Below, piece by piece: positions 11,502-24,358 of a DNA stretch of 64,000 bases. The DNA comes from Kitagawia praeruptora (taxonomy: Eukaryota > Streptophyta > Magnoliopsida > Apiales > Apiaceae). The notes beneath the pieces were generated by a model. That model did no database searches. It had not been told where the DNA came from and was given only the letters and a program-made list of their open reading frames with translations. The DNA lies in contig CM075348.1 in assembly GCA_037693485.1 (NCBI GenBank), positions 11,886,501 through 11,950,500 of the forward strand, written 5' to 3'. The position numbers and the translations under genes were made by a program. The number at the start of each line of letters is the position of its first letter. The stretch's first letter is position 1.

Positions 11502-11641
11502 TTTCATGCTATTTTACTAATGATCCAAATTTGGATAAAATTCGGTTTCGATTTGATTTCATTTATTTTTTTTATAAATCATTCTACCCAAATATGATCC
11601 AAGATCTAGTTCAAATCCGTAAATAAATTGTAAGTTTTTTT

Positions 11642-12074
11642 TTGATAGGCAATTGATTTATAATTTTAAAATTTAGCCGGTTACATTGAAAAATTATAAT
11701 ATGGCTATTTACTTAGAAATGTAACCGGCTAACTTACATTTATTTTTTGATAGACAATTATGAGTTAAATGCAAGATGTGTACCTGAAATTTGGGAGAAA
11801 TGCAACTTGTGTACCTGCAAATAGAACAATAGCAACTTGTGTACCTGAAGTAAGTTACAACATCTTGCATTTAAATTGCCTAAAATAAATTGCCTATCAA
11901 TAATATGGAAACATTTATATTACCAACTTGTATATTACCAAGATGTGTACATTTATAATATGGCTATTTACTTAGAAATGTAACCGGCTAACTTACAAGT
12001 TTAACTTTGTAATATTACCAACTCTTCAGGTACACAAGTACACATTTTGCATTTAACTCATAATTGCCTATCAA
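11642..12074. mobile_element. Composite foldback element with internal repeats
   Basis: TTGATAGGCAATT (11642-11654) and its reverse complement (12062-12074) bound the region. Variants of the same end occur inside near 11747 and 11892. A block of about 45 bp (TAATATGGCTATTTACTTAG...GTAACCGGCTAACTTAC) is present at about 11695 and 11953. The phrase TTGTGTACCTG recurs. The pattern is of one foldback MITE inserted in or recombined with another; the family is not assigned. Confidence 0.5.
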
Positions 12075-12297
12075 TGCAAAAACGTTGAAAAATTTAAAAT
12101 TCAGCAAAAATATTTGACAAAAGTATTTAATATATAAAAATATTAAAAATAATATTTAAATACAACCGATTAATGCTTCAATTAATCTGTACAATTAATT
12201 TCCACCTACCCGATTAAGCACTAAACGGTACCCCAACCACCCTGGACCGCATAACAATTTTTGGAACACCGGCCATCGGCGATGTGCTTCAGTTTTA

Positions 12298-12519
12298 CTC
12301 CCTCTGGTCCATTATGTAAGTCATTTGACTTTTTTGCACGTAACTTTAGGTGCTTTGACTATATGTTAAAATTTAATATATTTCAATTTTTATTTTTATT
12401 TTTATAAAATTATAATATTTTAAGTTTTATTTAAAAAATAATAATTTTAACTATGTAATCAAAGCACCAAAAGTTACGGACAAAAAAATCAAATAACTTA
12501 TATAATGAACTAAAAGGAG
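12298..12519. mobile_element. Stowaway MITE (Tc1/mariner), 222 bp
   Basis: The left end CTCCCTCTGGTCC and the right end ...AAAAGGAG are flanked by TA at 12296-12297 and 12520-12521. The subterminal pair (CATTATGTAAGTCATTTGACTT versus AAATAACTTATATAATG in reverse) gives long imperfect inverted repeats. Non-coding. Confidence 0.8.
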
Positions 12520-12571
12520 TACCATACAACATCTAAGTCAAGATTTAGTCAAACTTCGCATCCCACTAAAT

Positions 12572-12753
12572 AATGTTCCTGAAATTACCTCAGGAACTTA
12601 CCTAAGTTACTTACCTTACTTCTTTATAAAATCTTATAAAATAAATGGCCCCGCAGGGACATTTTTGTGAAAACTAGATTACCCATAAGATTTTTCTTGA
12701 TTTTATGGAAACATCTCAGGGAACATACCTGAGGTAATCTCAGGTACAACATT
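12572..12753. mobile_element. Short inverted-repeat element
   Basis: AATGTTCCTGAAATTACCTC at the left is mirrored at the right by GAGGTAATCTCAGGTACAACATT, read in reverse. The middle is AT-rich around GGCCCCGCAGGG. It is MITE-sized; the duplication is unclear. Confidence 0.4.
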
Positions 12754-13024
12754 CTCTTTTGAAAAAAGTATTACGTTTATAATGAATACGTTATCATTGT
12801 ATTTCATCTAAAATTGAATCCATATTTTAATTTGAATTATTTTTATTCTTAGAGTTCATTTATTAATCATTCTAATTTTGTCTGATACATTTAAGTATTA
12901 ACAGATAATTATTTTTGATTTTAAATGTTCTATTTTTCTGAAATTTGGATGTTAATGTGTACTTTTATATCTAAAAATTATTTATTTTATCATTTTAGAT
13001 TTGTAATAGATTTTAATATTAATA

Positions 13025-13174
13025 TAATGAATTTTTTTTAATTGGATTGGATATCCGATCCGATTACCCGTAATCCTAATGGAGCGGATATGGATTGGTC
13101 TTAAAAAAATTCGACACTTAATCCGATTCGAAAAAATAAATGAATTTGGATATGGATTCATGTTGATCTGGTCC
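13025..13174. mobile_element. Left portion of a hAT-like element split by the Tat insertion
   Basis: Dense GGATAT/ATCC motifs (TGGATTGGATATCCGATCCG) look like the subterminal motif array of a non-autonomous hAT. The sequence resumes at 33996-34019 after the retrotransposon and ends CCATTGACAGGCCTA, a hAT-type terminus comparable to TAGGGCTG at 42833 in this window. The left terminus was not found. Confidence 0.45.
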
Positions 13175-13810
13175 TGATATGGGCTAAAAATAAGCCCTAA
13201 AGACACATTTAATGTGGCATTAATTAGACCCGGCATGGTCCAAACGTGGGGCCCATTAATAAGGTCAAAAGCCCTAATTTAATATTAATTTTGTAATTAA
13301 TATTAGGGGTGATAAAACAGCTCAGCAATAAGAGTCAAATAAGGATATAACTCCTGCCTGACTTAGCCTCCAAGGCACCTAATTCAACATGGAAACTAAC
13401 TCTTACAAGGAGGGAGTCTAGAACCTTCCTAGAGGAGGTGGCTTGCCCACCAAGACACCAAATCCTACTACAATTCCTAGGCTTCTTAGCCTATATAAAG
13501 GGCATGACCCTTCATTCTCAGAACTACGGTTTTTGGGGCACAGCTCCATACGTCATTTGCGTTTTAGGCTTATTCCTCGAATAAGGACGTACAAGCCACT
13601 ACGTTACTACGCCGCGAGGGCGCATCAAGCCACATAGGCAAATCTAGAACTACGTTTTGGCTTAATTCTTGATATTCATCAAGGTACGTAGGCATCTTGC
13701 GAGGATCGACTAGTCCCGACAGCAAGAGCAACCACCATTAAAGCTCGAAGCTCTCAATCCCTTGCAATCAATACACAAATTAATTACACCATAGTTTTTA
13801 TTCCATAACA
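13175..13810 (+). repeat. 5' LTR of the Tat element
   Basis: It starts TGATATGGGC and ends TTCCATAACA. TATATAAAG at 13492-13500 is the likely TATA box. It is the same length as the 3' LTR. Confidence 0.9.
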
Positions 13811-13829
13811 TTTGGCGCCGTCTGTGGGA
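13811..13829 (+). promoter_or_regulatory. Primer binding site
   Basis: TTTGGCGCCGTCTGTGGGA directly abuts the 5' LTR. This form is typical of plant Tat-group gypsy elements. Confidence 0.8.
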
Positions 13830-13846
13830 AGACAATAACATCAACC

Positions 13847-14900
13847 ATGGTTCAAACACGAAGAACAACACCAGTTGCAAATGAGGCCGTGCCACTCAGC
13901 TCTGCTCCACCGATCATCCAACAGGCTCCCCCAGCATCAGGGGCGATCATTCAACAGGCTCCCCCAGCATCAGCTGTCATCGCCCAATCCCCAGGTTTCT
14001 CAACAACCAGGGGCGATCCCCCATGCTGAGAGTACGTTACCTCTGATCAATCAGGCAGGACAAGGAACCAACCGTCTCCAGATGGTGGTATCCCCTCCCT
14101 TTGATCCGAACAATCCATCACCAGAGGTACAGATCCACACTACGGATCTCCCATTGAATACTAACCAGAGGTATGGTCTTCCTAACTACCCTTCGGCTAC
14201 TCAAGGTGCAAGACCAAGTGGTCATGCCTTGCAGATTCAAGATCGAGAATATGACGGGTACTCTAGCCCTTATACTGATGATTCGTCATATGATGATGAT
14301 GATCGCGATGAAGCCCCGAGGAGGCGACGTGCTAGTAGAGAGCCTCAAAGGAGGACTCAAACCATCCATGATGGACCCCCTTTGACAACTGCTAAAAGGA
14401 TCAAGGCTTGTGAGGCCGAGATCTTAAAGTTGAAGGAAGATATAGCGAGGGAACAAGCTAGATTGAATCAAACTCAACCCCCTCTGACCAAAGGGAGGAT
14501 TCCCATTATAAACTTGGAGAGGTCATCAAGGAGATAGAAAAGGGCTGATGCCTCAACTGGTAAAACAACAAGGGTCGAAACCCCCAGGGGTAACCCCAAG
14601 GATCTGATGTCACTCGGAGATCCTGATGATCCCACACCTCCGTTTACTGAGGAGGTGATGAGATCTCACATCTCAAGAAAGTTTAAGATGCCTACCATTA
14701 AGGCTTATGATGGAACGGGTGATCCCGCTAATCACGTGAGAACTTTTTCAAATGCACTTCTTCTGCAGCCAGTAAGTGACGCTATTAAGTGTAGGGCGTC
14801 TCCTCAGACCTTAGCCGGGATGGCTCTGCATTGGTACAACCGTCTTCCCCCAAACTCTATATTCTCTTTTGAGGGGCTAAGCGACGCTTTCATCAGCTAG
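13847..14900 (+). pseudogene. Broken gag of the Tat element
   Basis: The ATG at 13847 opens 36 nt after the LTR. Translation changes frame near 13998-14030, then runs in the frame covering 13875-14537 and meets an in-frame TAG at 14535. It resumes in the same frame to 14900, where a CACTA element cuts it. Features in order: a Gln/Pro/Ala-rich N terminus, an acidic Asp run (DDSSYDDDDRDE), an Arg-rich stretch, a coiled-coil-like segment (CEAEILKLKEDIAREQARL), then the capsid-type Retrotrans_gag block with KFKMPTIKAYDGTGDPANHV and ALHWYNRLPPNSI. The rest of gag and all of pol are missing. Confidence 0.85.
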
Positions 14901-15278
14901 CACTACTAAAAAAATGCTAATAGACATCAGTTTATGGCCGATGTATTTGAAAAATCCTGACCGATGTCTTTGTCGGTGATGTCTAAAGTCAAAAGTTTAG
15001 ACATCGGTTTCTTGCCGATGTCTATTAGCATATAACACATCAGTTTTAAAAATATTTCTGATGTTTATGTACTGTCTTCTTGGGTTAACTGTATGAGGTT
15101 AACTTTTGAATTGTTATATTAGAGATCTTAGCTGTTATTTAACATATAGCAAACATAGAATAATTCGACATAGACATCTGTTTTTTTTCAAATATTGATG
15201 TGTAAGCCTTTATTAACATCGGTAAATATAAAGAAAACCGATGTAATGTAATCATAGACATCGGTTTTAGACGATGCT

Positions 15279-16661
15279 TGATAAGTGGATTTATCTCCAC
15301 TTGGAACATTCTAAATCGGCTTAAATTGATTGTCTTGGGCTCAAGTTTCTTGTAGTTTTGATTTGTTTTGTTTAGTTGTGCAGATTTACAAGGATGTTGA
15401 TTATGGTGGATGTTTTTGTCGTTTTTGGAGATTTAATTTATTAAAATTCGGATTTATTGGGCTGCACGCGTGAGATTCACTGTTTGGGCCATATCTTGAG
15501 TTCTATAAGTCTGTTTTCAGCCCGTAAGCAGTCCACGCGAAGATAACGAGATTCTCTATCATTCTAAGGTGGTCCAGAAGCCCAATTACGTCTGGAACGG
15601 CTCTGGAAAACAGAAGAAAAGTCAGCTACGAATTTCCCTTAAAAACAGAATCAGTTTAGGAAACGTATCTTGCAGAAATTCTATTATAATTCTGTTTTGG
15701 TATTTTCTTGCTGGGCAAGATGTCTAGAGCCTATATAAACACATCCAACCCTTGTAAATTAGATAATTAGGATCATCATTAGGAGTAGAACAATTACATA
15801 TCAATTACTTAGATTTATTTGTATATTTTCATACTTTGTTTTTATCATGGTTTCATCAGATCCCATGATGACGAGAGATTCGATTATGAACTAATCGTTG
15901 TCATGGGATTCTAACGGATTTATTTATGGAGCTTTAGTATCTTGATGCTTTAAAGATTTATGTGTGGTGAATTCTTGATATCCTCGTATGGTTAATCTTA
16001 ATGCTTTTGGATGCGTAGCTAACATCTAAATTGAATTGTTAATCTCTTGTGAAGCGAGAGTGGATCTTGAGATTTAGAACTTGCCATGCTAGCATAGGAT
16101 AGGTTGATGTTTGAACATCATGATTTGTGGTATGAATAGAGATATTATGCTACCCTATGTGATCTAAGTGGATAACTTGTGCTTCAACCTTTATGTTTTC
16201 AAATTCTATAGAGATATAGGGTCTAAACATAATAGGTGCCTATTCATCTTCTATCTCTTTTGTGGATGTATGTGTAGATTGGTACTAGTATACCGAGAGG
16301 TAACTTTTACTCTTTTCGTGTTATCCGATCAGATATCATAACCATTGCATATAGTGATTAAAGGCGTCAGATCTAAGCGAAGTATTTAATGAAGTTAGGA
16401 TTCCATGGTTTTTCTTGCAGAAGTAATTAGATTTCAATTCTTGCTAGTTAGTTAATTTGTAGTTTTGTTAATTTGCTTTTTAGTTAATTTAGATAGTTAA
16501 AACCCATATTTGTTATTTGTCTTAGCAGTGCATAATAACCATACATTGTTGCATAGGTGCATCTACTGAATTAAAACCATAACCAGATCTCTGTGGGAAC
16601 GAACTCGACTTATATCTGTATTACTTGTGACCACGTACGCTTGCGTGTTTTAGTGTAAACA
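15279..16661 (+). mobile_element. Solo LTR of an Athila/Tat-type gypsy element (1383 bp)
   Basis: It starts TGATAAGTGGATTTAT and ends GTGTAAACA, flanked by ATGCT at 15274-15278 and 16662-16666. The 3' part contains TCTGTGGGAACGAACTC, matching the LTR end of the Athila/Tat-type element near 60665 (CCTGAGAACGAACTT). It is the same family as the inverted copy at 35690-37297. No coding region. Confidence 0.85.
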
Positions 16662-17174
16662 ATGCTGAAGATATCTATTGCATTGGTGGTTATCTATTTT
16701 TAAAACTGATGTCTGAGGTCCAATAGACATTAGTTTTAGACGATGTTATGTTTTTTTTTCTTGTTGTATTCAATTATCATTACGAGCAAAAACTCAGTCT
16801 CACACCAAAATAACCAAAACTCAATTATCATTACCAAAGAAATTCAGTACATACAATCAATGTACGAAGTAAACCAAAATGGCTTACAATAATAAAGCTG
16901 TCTATACCAAAATAAGAATGACTACTACATCAATCCACAAAAACTAGCAAAACAGCCTCCACAAAAACTAGCTCAGACTAATTAGGAAAAAAAAAACTAG
17001 CTCAGACTATTGTATCGTTCTTGTGAATAATGTCTTGATGCTTTTCTCCAATCTGTTCCAGATGTAGCAAACTCCTCAAGGTTGTCATAAGAAAATGCAA
17101 ACCGGTTAATGTTGTAGCTGCATGATAGATAGAAATGAAAAACTATAGAGTAAGTAAAAAAAATTGATATTTAC

Positions 17175-17256
17175 CTGGACATGATCCCAAAATTACAGCT
17201 ACTGGATCTTGTAATTTATTTACAATATATTCTGCAGCACTCTTCAGCGAATCCAG
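17175..17256 (-). pseudogene. Exon-like fragment similar to plant alanyl-tRNA synthetase C-terminal region
   Basis: The minus-strand frame reads LKSAAEYIVNKLQDPVAVI then LGSCP, followed by a GTAAAT donor at 17169-17174. As remembered, organellar AlaRS C-domains contain a similar AAEYL...LQDPAAVVLGSCP segment. Only about 27 codons are present, so it is a fragment. The identification rests on this one block. Confidence 0.4.
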
Positions 17257-18463
17257 CTTTCATTTCTAGAGGTAAACCTTGAGTGACAGGTGGAGACCAT
17301 AGAGAATGTATAGCTCGTGGAACATGTCAGGATTGCAATGATTACATTTTCCAAAGGAAACTGGATTAGGTAAAACATTTAGAGGATATGTGAGAGTATT
17401 TTACTGATAATTTCATTAGAGAAGTAAACTTACTTTTAAAAGAGGAGGCAGCATCCATGCCAGATGAGTCACTATAGGATGACAAGGAACATAGTTTTGT
17501 ATCAGAACACAAGCAAATCAAACCATTTGGGTTAGATAAATACTCATTTTTACCATTCAATCTGTATCCACTGTTTGATCAAAGGTTCGAGCAACCACAT
17601 TAAAACTTCTTGCTGCTGTTGAACCCTGCACCAGAATCAGAAGCATGAAACTAATTAATATAGGATAAGTGAAAAAAAAACAGATATAAATAAACTCCTC
17701 GTAAGTAGTTACCCAGCAGCAGATGCCATAATAAGGAATGCTTCCCCTAGCAGATTATGCTCCCCACGAAGCAGACCACCTTCTTTTTGCAAGTAAGACA
17801 TTGTATCATTTAGTAATATAAAATATGAAGTTTGTGTTATGAAACAGCAATATAAAATATGTTTACTGCTAACAGAGACAATGTTTTATAAGCGAAATAA
17901 TGTGGAGATCCATAGAACTTTAGTAATAAGATTAGACACGTCGTCTACTTATAAATCTAGTTATAGTTGTTCATAATGTAACTTACTTTGAGAGAGGAGC
18001 AAAGCTGCTTCATGTAGTTAATTGCTGATGTGAAGCTAATTGCCATTGGTGTAGGTGGTCCTGACAAAGCTCGAATCCTTGTTGAAAGGGTAATAATTGT
18101 TCCTATCTTCATTAACTTCTTGAGTGGAGTCATTGCCTGTGAATTTATCATGATTGTCTTGGTCGTAAACCTTATCTTTGAATGATATTAACAAGTTTGT
18201 CATAAATCATGATGTAAGCTCCACCACTTGGATCAACCTTAAAGCCATTGACCTTGATAATCACTGACTGATCCCATCCAGACAATACCGAAGTATGTCC
18301 ATATTAATACCCAGATGGTAGTGTTTAACATTAAAGCTAAAGGTCATGACAATAAAACCAAGTGGAACTTCTCTCCCCTCACAGAACATTGTAACTACAC
18401 TGCAAGATTATCATCATAAATGTACGACATAACGTAAAATAATTGTTGAACTTTTTCATCATC

Positions 18464-18561
18464 TGATTATACAACATTACAAACAGATGAATCGAACTTA
18501 CGGACTTCTAAGTGATTATACAACATTACAAACAGATGAATCGAACTTACGGACTTCTAAG
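18464..18561. repeat. Perfect 49-bp tandem duplication
   Basis: The 49 bases from 18464 are repeated without change from 18513 (starting TGATTATACAACATTAC, ending GGACTTCTAAG). It is a very recent slip or duplication. Confidence 0.9.
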
Positions 18562-19837
18562 TTCTAGTTACTAAGAACCACATTAAGAAGGAAAAGAAAA
18601 TTCAATCTTCCCCTTTTCTCTTTCCTGAAGTTCCTATATATATATATATATGTTGGCCAGTGAACGTGTGATATATAGTACCTTCCTTTGCCTGGATCGA
18701 TTTTGTCACCATCAAATCGCATTCCTTTTTAGAATGTTGCTGACTTTCAACTGCAAAATCCTGCCATGACCAAAACAAAAGGCTCAACTTTTTCAGAAGA
18801 AACATGCTCTAGTGACAGTATCACAATACATCATCATCTAATTAAAGCATTAAGATATCTTCTCAACAAAATTTGAAAAGCCAACTCAAACTTGCAACAG
18901 GACTGAGTAGTATACTAAATTACAGTAACAGAAAAAGCCTACATGCCACCAACTGTAGGTGATAGAATCTCACAGGTTCAGCGGCATGCAACTGTGGATT
19001 AACTAAACAGAGCTTTCAACTTGACTAACTACTTACATTGATTCAACAAGTATCAACAGGCAAAAAAGAAGAGTATGCAGCATAAAAATCAGCAGCTTCA
19101 TCATAAAATTTATAGAATTACACTTAAACTTCCAACTAAAATCTTATCTCTCCAAATCTATAGAGTTATGTTAAACTTTAAATCAGACTATCCCTTTAGC
19201 TATTGCCTACTAGTAATAAATGAAATATATTCTAAACCTATTGTAGGCAGGATTATCGTAGTTTAGAAATTAAGTCACAAACTTGAAAATACCAATTTGT
19301 CACAGGTAGACTTAAGTTGCTTCTCTGAGTGTTTACAGAGAGGCGACAATAAAGCGCGTCACCTGGCTGAGCAACTAATCTCATGGAAAACTCCCTCTGA
19401 AACATTATAACTACACATCGGAAAGCTGCACATCACCTTGAATAATCTGCACACATTAACATTTTTCAAAGTTAAATATGTTTCAGGTACTACCAACAAC
19501 AGTTAAGAAACTACTGCACATTCTAAAATACCAATGTAATGTTATTTATAACTAAGAAAAACACACAAGGGACATAAGCTGTAGACTGTTCTAAATATTC
19601 AACAGATATCACACTCAAGCATAACAGCTCAAACATTTTAGAAATACTAACTTAAATGGCAGAAAACTAGTAATTGTGGATTAACTAATTAACATAAAAA
19701 TTAGTAACTAAAAATTAAATGACAATAATTGAAAAATTAGCAATTGATTCTTACCCAAACAAATTCTCCTCCTGTATAAAAAATAAGAAGAAAAAAACAA
19801 GTTAAAAATTAGGGTTTCGAGTTCTAAAATCCCCAAT

Positions 19838-20530
19838 TGTTAACTCGAATAACTTGTAGAAGGGGGGGAGGTTGAATACAAGTTATATAATCGTGTCTGA
19901 TTTTTGCTTGATTATATGAACAAGAATAAACGAATGAATCAAACTATGTTTGTATTAATAAGATCAAATACAAACTCTACCAAAGGTGTACAATACCTTT
20001 AGCAGCTGCTGACAAAATAAATTTCTCTCTGTTTGCACTCTCGTATACTTACGATTACAAACCTCACGAACTATTTTTACAATGACATAGAGAGAGTATT
20101 TATAATGCTACCTATCAACTAATAACAGAAAGATAATCTATACATGACAATGTTCTGCCGTCCAGTTGATAGTTTCCATCAATAGAAAATTCTTCCATTC
20201 ATAATATCTTCTTGCTTGTTCCTCAAACAAAGATCCTGTTTTATAGCACTTGCCAGTTTCTGTAGCATCCATAATGACATCATCAGTAACACGACTGATA
20301 TCAGGATTTCATCTTGCATCAGGATCTAACCATCCTATCAGTACTTGATCAGTATTTGACTTGACGTATCAGGATTCGATCTCAGTTCCTGACATGTAGT
20401 ACTCGATGCACTGTTCATTCCTGACTAAACTTTACAGATAACTGTCTAACACATATTTCCTATACAAAGTGCTAAATCCTTTATAAGATCAGGATATACA
20501 AGAAGTATAAGTAAAATTCTATTCTTAACA
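19838..20530 (-). repeat. 3' LTR of the Sirevirus
   Basis: Read on the minus strand it starts TGTTAAGAATAG and ends CGAGTTAACA (6-bp perfect ends TGTTAA/TTAACA). TATAAATA lies at 20097-20104 (minus). Four ATCCTGAT motifs (minus sense) occur at 20300, 20318, 20368 and 20488, upstream of that TATA. A purine tract (minus: AAATAGGGGGAGAT, 20557-20570) lies just before the LTR. Confidence 0.85.
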
Positions 20531-20880
20531 TCACAACTCATGAATTATTCCTAACTATCTCCCCCTATTTATGCTTTTAAAATCTGAAGCATAAATCTGA
20601 GTTGTTGATGTCAAAACATATAACAATACAATCAGAATAGAATTTATGAATTCAAAAATCATGAAGTTAAGTACCTAATTCAACTATTTGATGCTTCTTT
20701 TCCTTTATCACTTCCATGATGAGATTCACCTCTGTCACTGTCTTTATCTCCCCTACCAGTTCTTCTTTTATCTCCCTTAGTCTGTTGTTGTTGTTGTCTT
20801 TGAAATGTCTTTATCTCCCCCCCTTTTGACATCAGCAACATTAATTCCAAGAGATTCAGTAACAGAACAAATGAGATTCA

Positions 20881-23800
20881 TCAGAACTGCTTGATTTTCC
20901 ATAATAGTGACTTGGTTATCTTCAAGTGTTTGAAGTCTTGATTGAATTTCAACTTGAGATTTCTAAATGTCTTGTAGAACTTCAGAATTAACTTCAATAC
21001 TGGAAGTGTTTGGAATATCTTCAGATTCAAGTCTTGTAGAAGAAGTTGTAATAAAACTCGATTAGAGTTACAAACATCTTCATCTTTCTGATCTGAAGCT
21101 TCAATATGATCATCTTGTCCTTCACCAGTATTCTGTGTACTAACATCTACAAATCCTGACGCCTCCTTAGATTGATCAGATACTGTTGATGTCTCAATTC
21201 TGGCTGATATTGGTAGTACAAATAAAGGAATACTTGGATCATTAGAAATATCTTCTGGTACTGATGATGTAGAAGTTTGTCTTAGCCTTTCACCTCTCCT
21301 GTTTATAATTCCTGCAAGCTTTTCTTTTTGCTTCTGAGCTTTAACTTCTGGCTTTGAATTGTGCTTTACTAAGTTATTCTTCTCATACATCTTGATAAAA
21401 GAATAAGTACCAGCATCCATACCAAGATTATTAGACCAAGATTCAGGAAATACCTGATCCCAGAAATCAAATGATGGTGGTTTCCTAATTTTCTCTCCCT
21501 CACTATGGAGTTGATCATCCATACCCTCATTCTCACTTTGACTATCTAAAGTCAACACTCTTTCTACCTCTCCTTTTGCCTGGTCAGGAGCCAGCCGCTC
21601 TGAATGTGGATCAATATCCATCTTTTCAAGTGTATCACTCAAATTTGGATAAGTGCTCTCATGACCTACAGAAAAATAAAGTTTAGAAGAAGTTTTTATA
21701 CCTGAACTCACATGGAGAGAGGGTTCCTCATTTGGCATGGGGCTTGAGGTTTTCTCCAAGGAGTGAGCTGCTATAATCTCTGAACCCTTACAATCATCTT
21801 CTTTCCTTCCAGAGACTACAGGCTCCAGTATATACCACTTTCAGGTTCTTTACTAGACTCTGATGTCTTCAGTAATACTTCATTAGACACCATAGTTAGT
21901 ACATCACCGTCTTTAAGTGTTGTTTGCTGAGACTCACCCTCAAGGTGGATAGACTCTGACTGAATAATATTTGTTTGATCTTCAAGAAAATCAGTCAAAG
22001 TTATTCCTCCCATATCATAGGGTTTCTCATTTGCAATTTCAGTCATCACAGAAGACCTTTCAACATCAGCTATCACAGCTCCTGAGTCATCCAACCTCTG
22101 ACTAGATGGTTCTTGTGTTGCAGTGACTGTGATCTGATCTTTCCTACTATCCACCAATGGTGCAATAGTATATTCTGTTGACTGCATTCCTCTATCTACT
22201 TCCTCCTGTTGTTCACCTTGAGTTGAAGCATCTTCAATAATGACATCTTTGTCAAATAAATATGCATGAAGTGATTGAAGTGCAACATGCTTCGAGAGTC
22301 CAAATTTCCTGACCAATTGTCTTCTGACAGATACATAGAAATACATCTTCATTAAGTCAAGTCTTTGATGTAGAAGTCCATATTCATCTGGAAATAAAAG
22401 TTTTGGTACTCTTTCAACCAGAAAATCTAGAACAGGCCTTGACAACTTCACTTTGAGAGAAATTAGTCCCATAGCCAGTCTGTATGATAATGTAGTTTCC
22501 CATGAAGAATCAATATCCAGATCTCTATGGTCATTTGCTGACTTGATTGTAGCTTCATTTGTAGAGACCTGCATGATATTAGTTGGACTAGACTCTGTGT
22601 GTAGGTGACAATTGAATCTTTCTCCTTGTTCTCCTGGTATAGTGAGCAAAAGATTTATCCTGAGAAGACTCAAGAGGTGTAGACACAGAAGTGATCTTGG
22701 GATGAGATCCTTTTTCAATAGACACAGTCTTTTAAGAGACAGTATCCAGTAACTGTTTTCCCTTTTTAAGTACTACAGTCTTTTGAGAAACTGCAGCATG
22801 GCTGTGACTAGGTGCTTCATCTCTTTGTCCTAGCTTAGAAAGTCGAATCGCATCCTTCAATTCCTCTCTCTCAGCAAGAGATATATTATCATCATCTTCA
22901 CTAGAACTACTACTACTACTACTTGACACAACAAATCTTCTCTTCCTTACAACTGATGTCTTTTGAGAAACACCAGAGGTTGGTTTCTTTGAAACAATAG
23001 GCTGTGGATTAAAACTTTGTTCTTTAATTGTTTCAGAGACTATAATGTTTTGGGCTACTTGGGTAGACACATGTGGGTTCTCCTCCAAATGAGATTCCTG
23101 AGCCATTTCACCACAAAAGAAAGAAGAATTGTAGAGAGTAGGAAGATGAGTTTTAAGAATTACCTGAACATAATGTGGATAATGAATTGCAGGTATTTCA
23201 TCTAGATTCTTTTCATTGTCCTTCTTTGTAATGTCAGAGAAAATTCTCTTTTGCTGTACATAAGAAGAAACACAATGTTCTCTACCAAATCTAGCTTCAA
23301 CATTAGGAATAAAATGGTTAATAAACATTTGTATAAATCTATGATAATAAACCATTTTCCTGTTTTGATATCTTAACCCAAGTTTAATACACATCTGACT
23401 TAAGATAATGTGACCAATGTTAATTACTCTGTCATAAAGCAAACTGTAAGCAATATGTGAAGTAACAGAAGTAATTTGATCAAAAGAACTACATTTACCA
23501 GTAAAGCATTTAGCTAATTGATCAAAGAAGAAAAACCACTCTTTCCTAAGATAAGATCTTCTTAACTGGCTCATGTTATCTAAAGGTCCATTATAACCTA
23601 ATGCAGACAACATAGTTCTAACATCATCATCAGATGGTACATTCTCATAAATCAAACTAACAGGTAAGTGAAGTACTGAATTAACAACAGATTCAGTAAT
23701 ATCAAAAGAGTCTTGTCCTAAATGTAGAACAATCTTACTTGATTGACTCTGAGTAGAATCAATTACCTCAGCATTCTCCCAAGCTTGTGTAATAGCTGCT

Positions 23801-23988
23801 TGATTAATTTGTGGAGATGCTGTCAATGCATAACTTAATGGTCCATATGCCAGAAAGTTCATGATTGGATGAAAATCAGATGACACTCCTTCCTTGTTGG
23901 TGATAGCTGCTACATGATTGTTTGTCATAAAATCGAAGTCACCAAACTTGAAGGCTACTGATTTATGTAATCTTCTCTGAGCTGCCAT
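20881..23988 (-). pseudogene. Sirevirus env-like ORF, broken into three frames
   Basis: Three consecutive minus-strand frames of 418, 300 and 292 codons (23988-22732, 22718-21816, 21759-20881) lie between pol and the 3' LTR, where Sireviruses carry an extra env-like ORF. The first begins MAAQRRLHKSVAFKFGDFDF and includes the segment MNFLAYGPLSYALTASP. It ends in a Ser/acidic stretch (SSSSSSSSSEDDD). The second and third are Glu/Ser/Thr-rich, with a segment PSFDFWDQVFPESW. The last part is Leu/Phe/Lys-rich and may be a coiled coil. Frame changes occur near 22725 and 21790. No clear signal peptide or membrane anchor was seen, so a true envelope role is unproven. Confidence 0.7.
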
Positions 23989-24358
23989 TTTTAATCTGAA
24001 AAGAACTTGAAAAATTCTTGAAATGGATTAGTGATTTTGAAAACTCGAGAGTGTTTTTACTTTAGAGAATATGAAATTAGAGAAAGCAATTACACGATTA
24101 GAGTTTCAAAACAAATATATTTCACAAATCTTTCAGACCACTATCCCACGTCAACACGTAGATTGACAGGTGTCAGTCCCTGAAAAATGCGGTTATCCAC
24201 GATTTTTGGAAAATAAAATCCAAAATTGATTTTCATGAAATAAATCAGGGTATTATCAAGATAAAAAATCAATACTGATCAGCTTCATTTTCCTGTTGTG
24301 ACCTCCATCAAAATAATCACAAAAGCAATGTGATTTAAAAAATAATAATAAATCTCAA

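Larger units (their letters stand above)
14901..19837 (+). mobile_element. CACTA (En/Spm-type) element, right end lost
   Basis: It starts CACTACTAAAAAAATGC at 14901, with TAG just before it (the likely 3-bp target). Subterminal motifs GACATCGGTTT / CCGATGTC occur in both orientations through 14925-15273 and resume after a nested LTR up to about 16745. They are the expected transposase-binding arrays. No transposase was recognised. The expected ...TAGTAGTG right end is absent; the Sirevirus insertion and a later deletion at 31817/31818 removed it. The interior (16750-19837) is not typical transposon sequence and carries exon-like pieces on the minus strand. Confidence 0.75.
16667..19837 (-). 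other. CACTA interior with exon-like gene fragments
   Basis: Several minus-strand blocks look like exons followed by GT donors. One at 17175-17256 resembles alanyl-tRNA synthetase and is listed separately. Another at about 18000-18150 reads ...TPLKKLMKIGTIITLSTRIR... and ends near a GTAAGT. One near 18190-18290 reads ...IIKVNGFKVDPSGGAYIMIYD.... Their parent genes are not recognised. None is an intact gene. The pattern fits gene-fragment capture by the CACTA, but ordinary intergenic pseudogenes carried along cannot be excluded. Confidence 0.4.

Noticed and set aside
13443..13637. 64-aa ORF, also present at 33623-33817
   Set aside because: It is the same LTR sequence twice; the repeat explains it.
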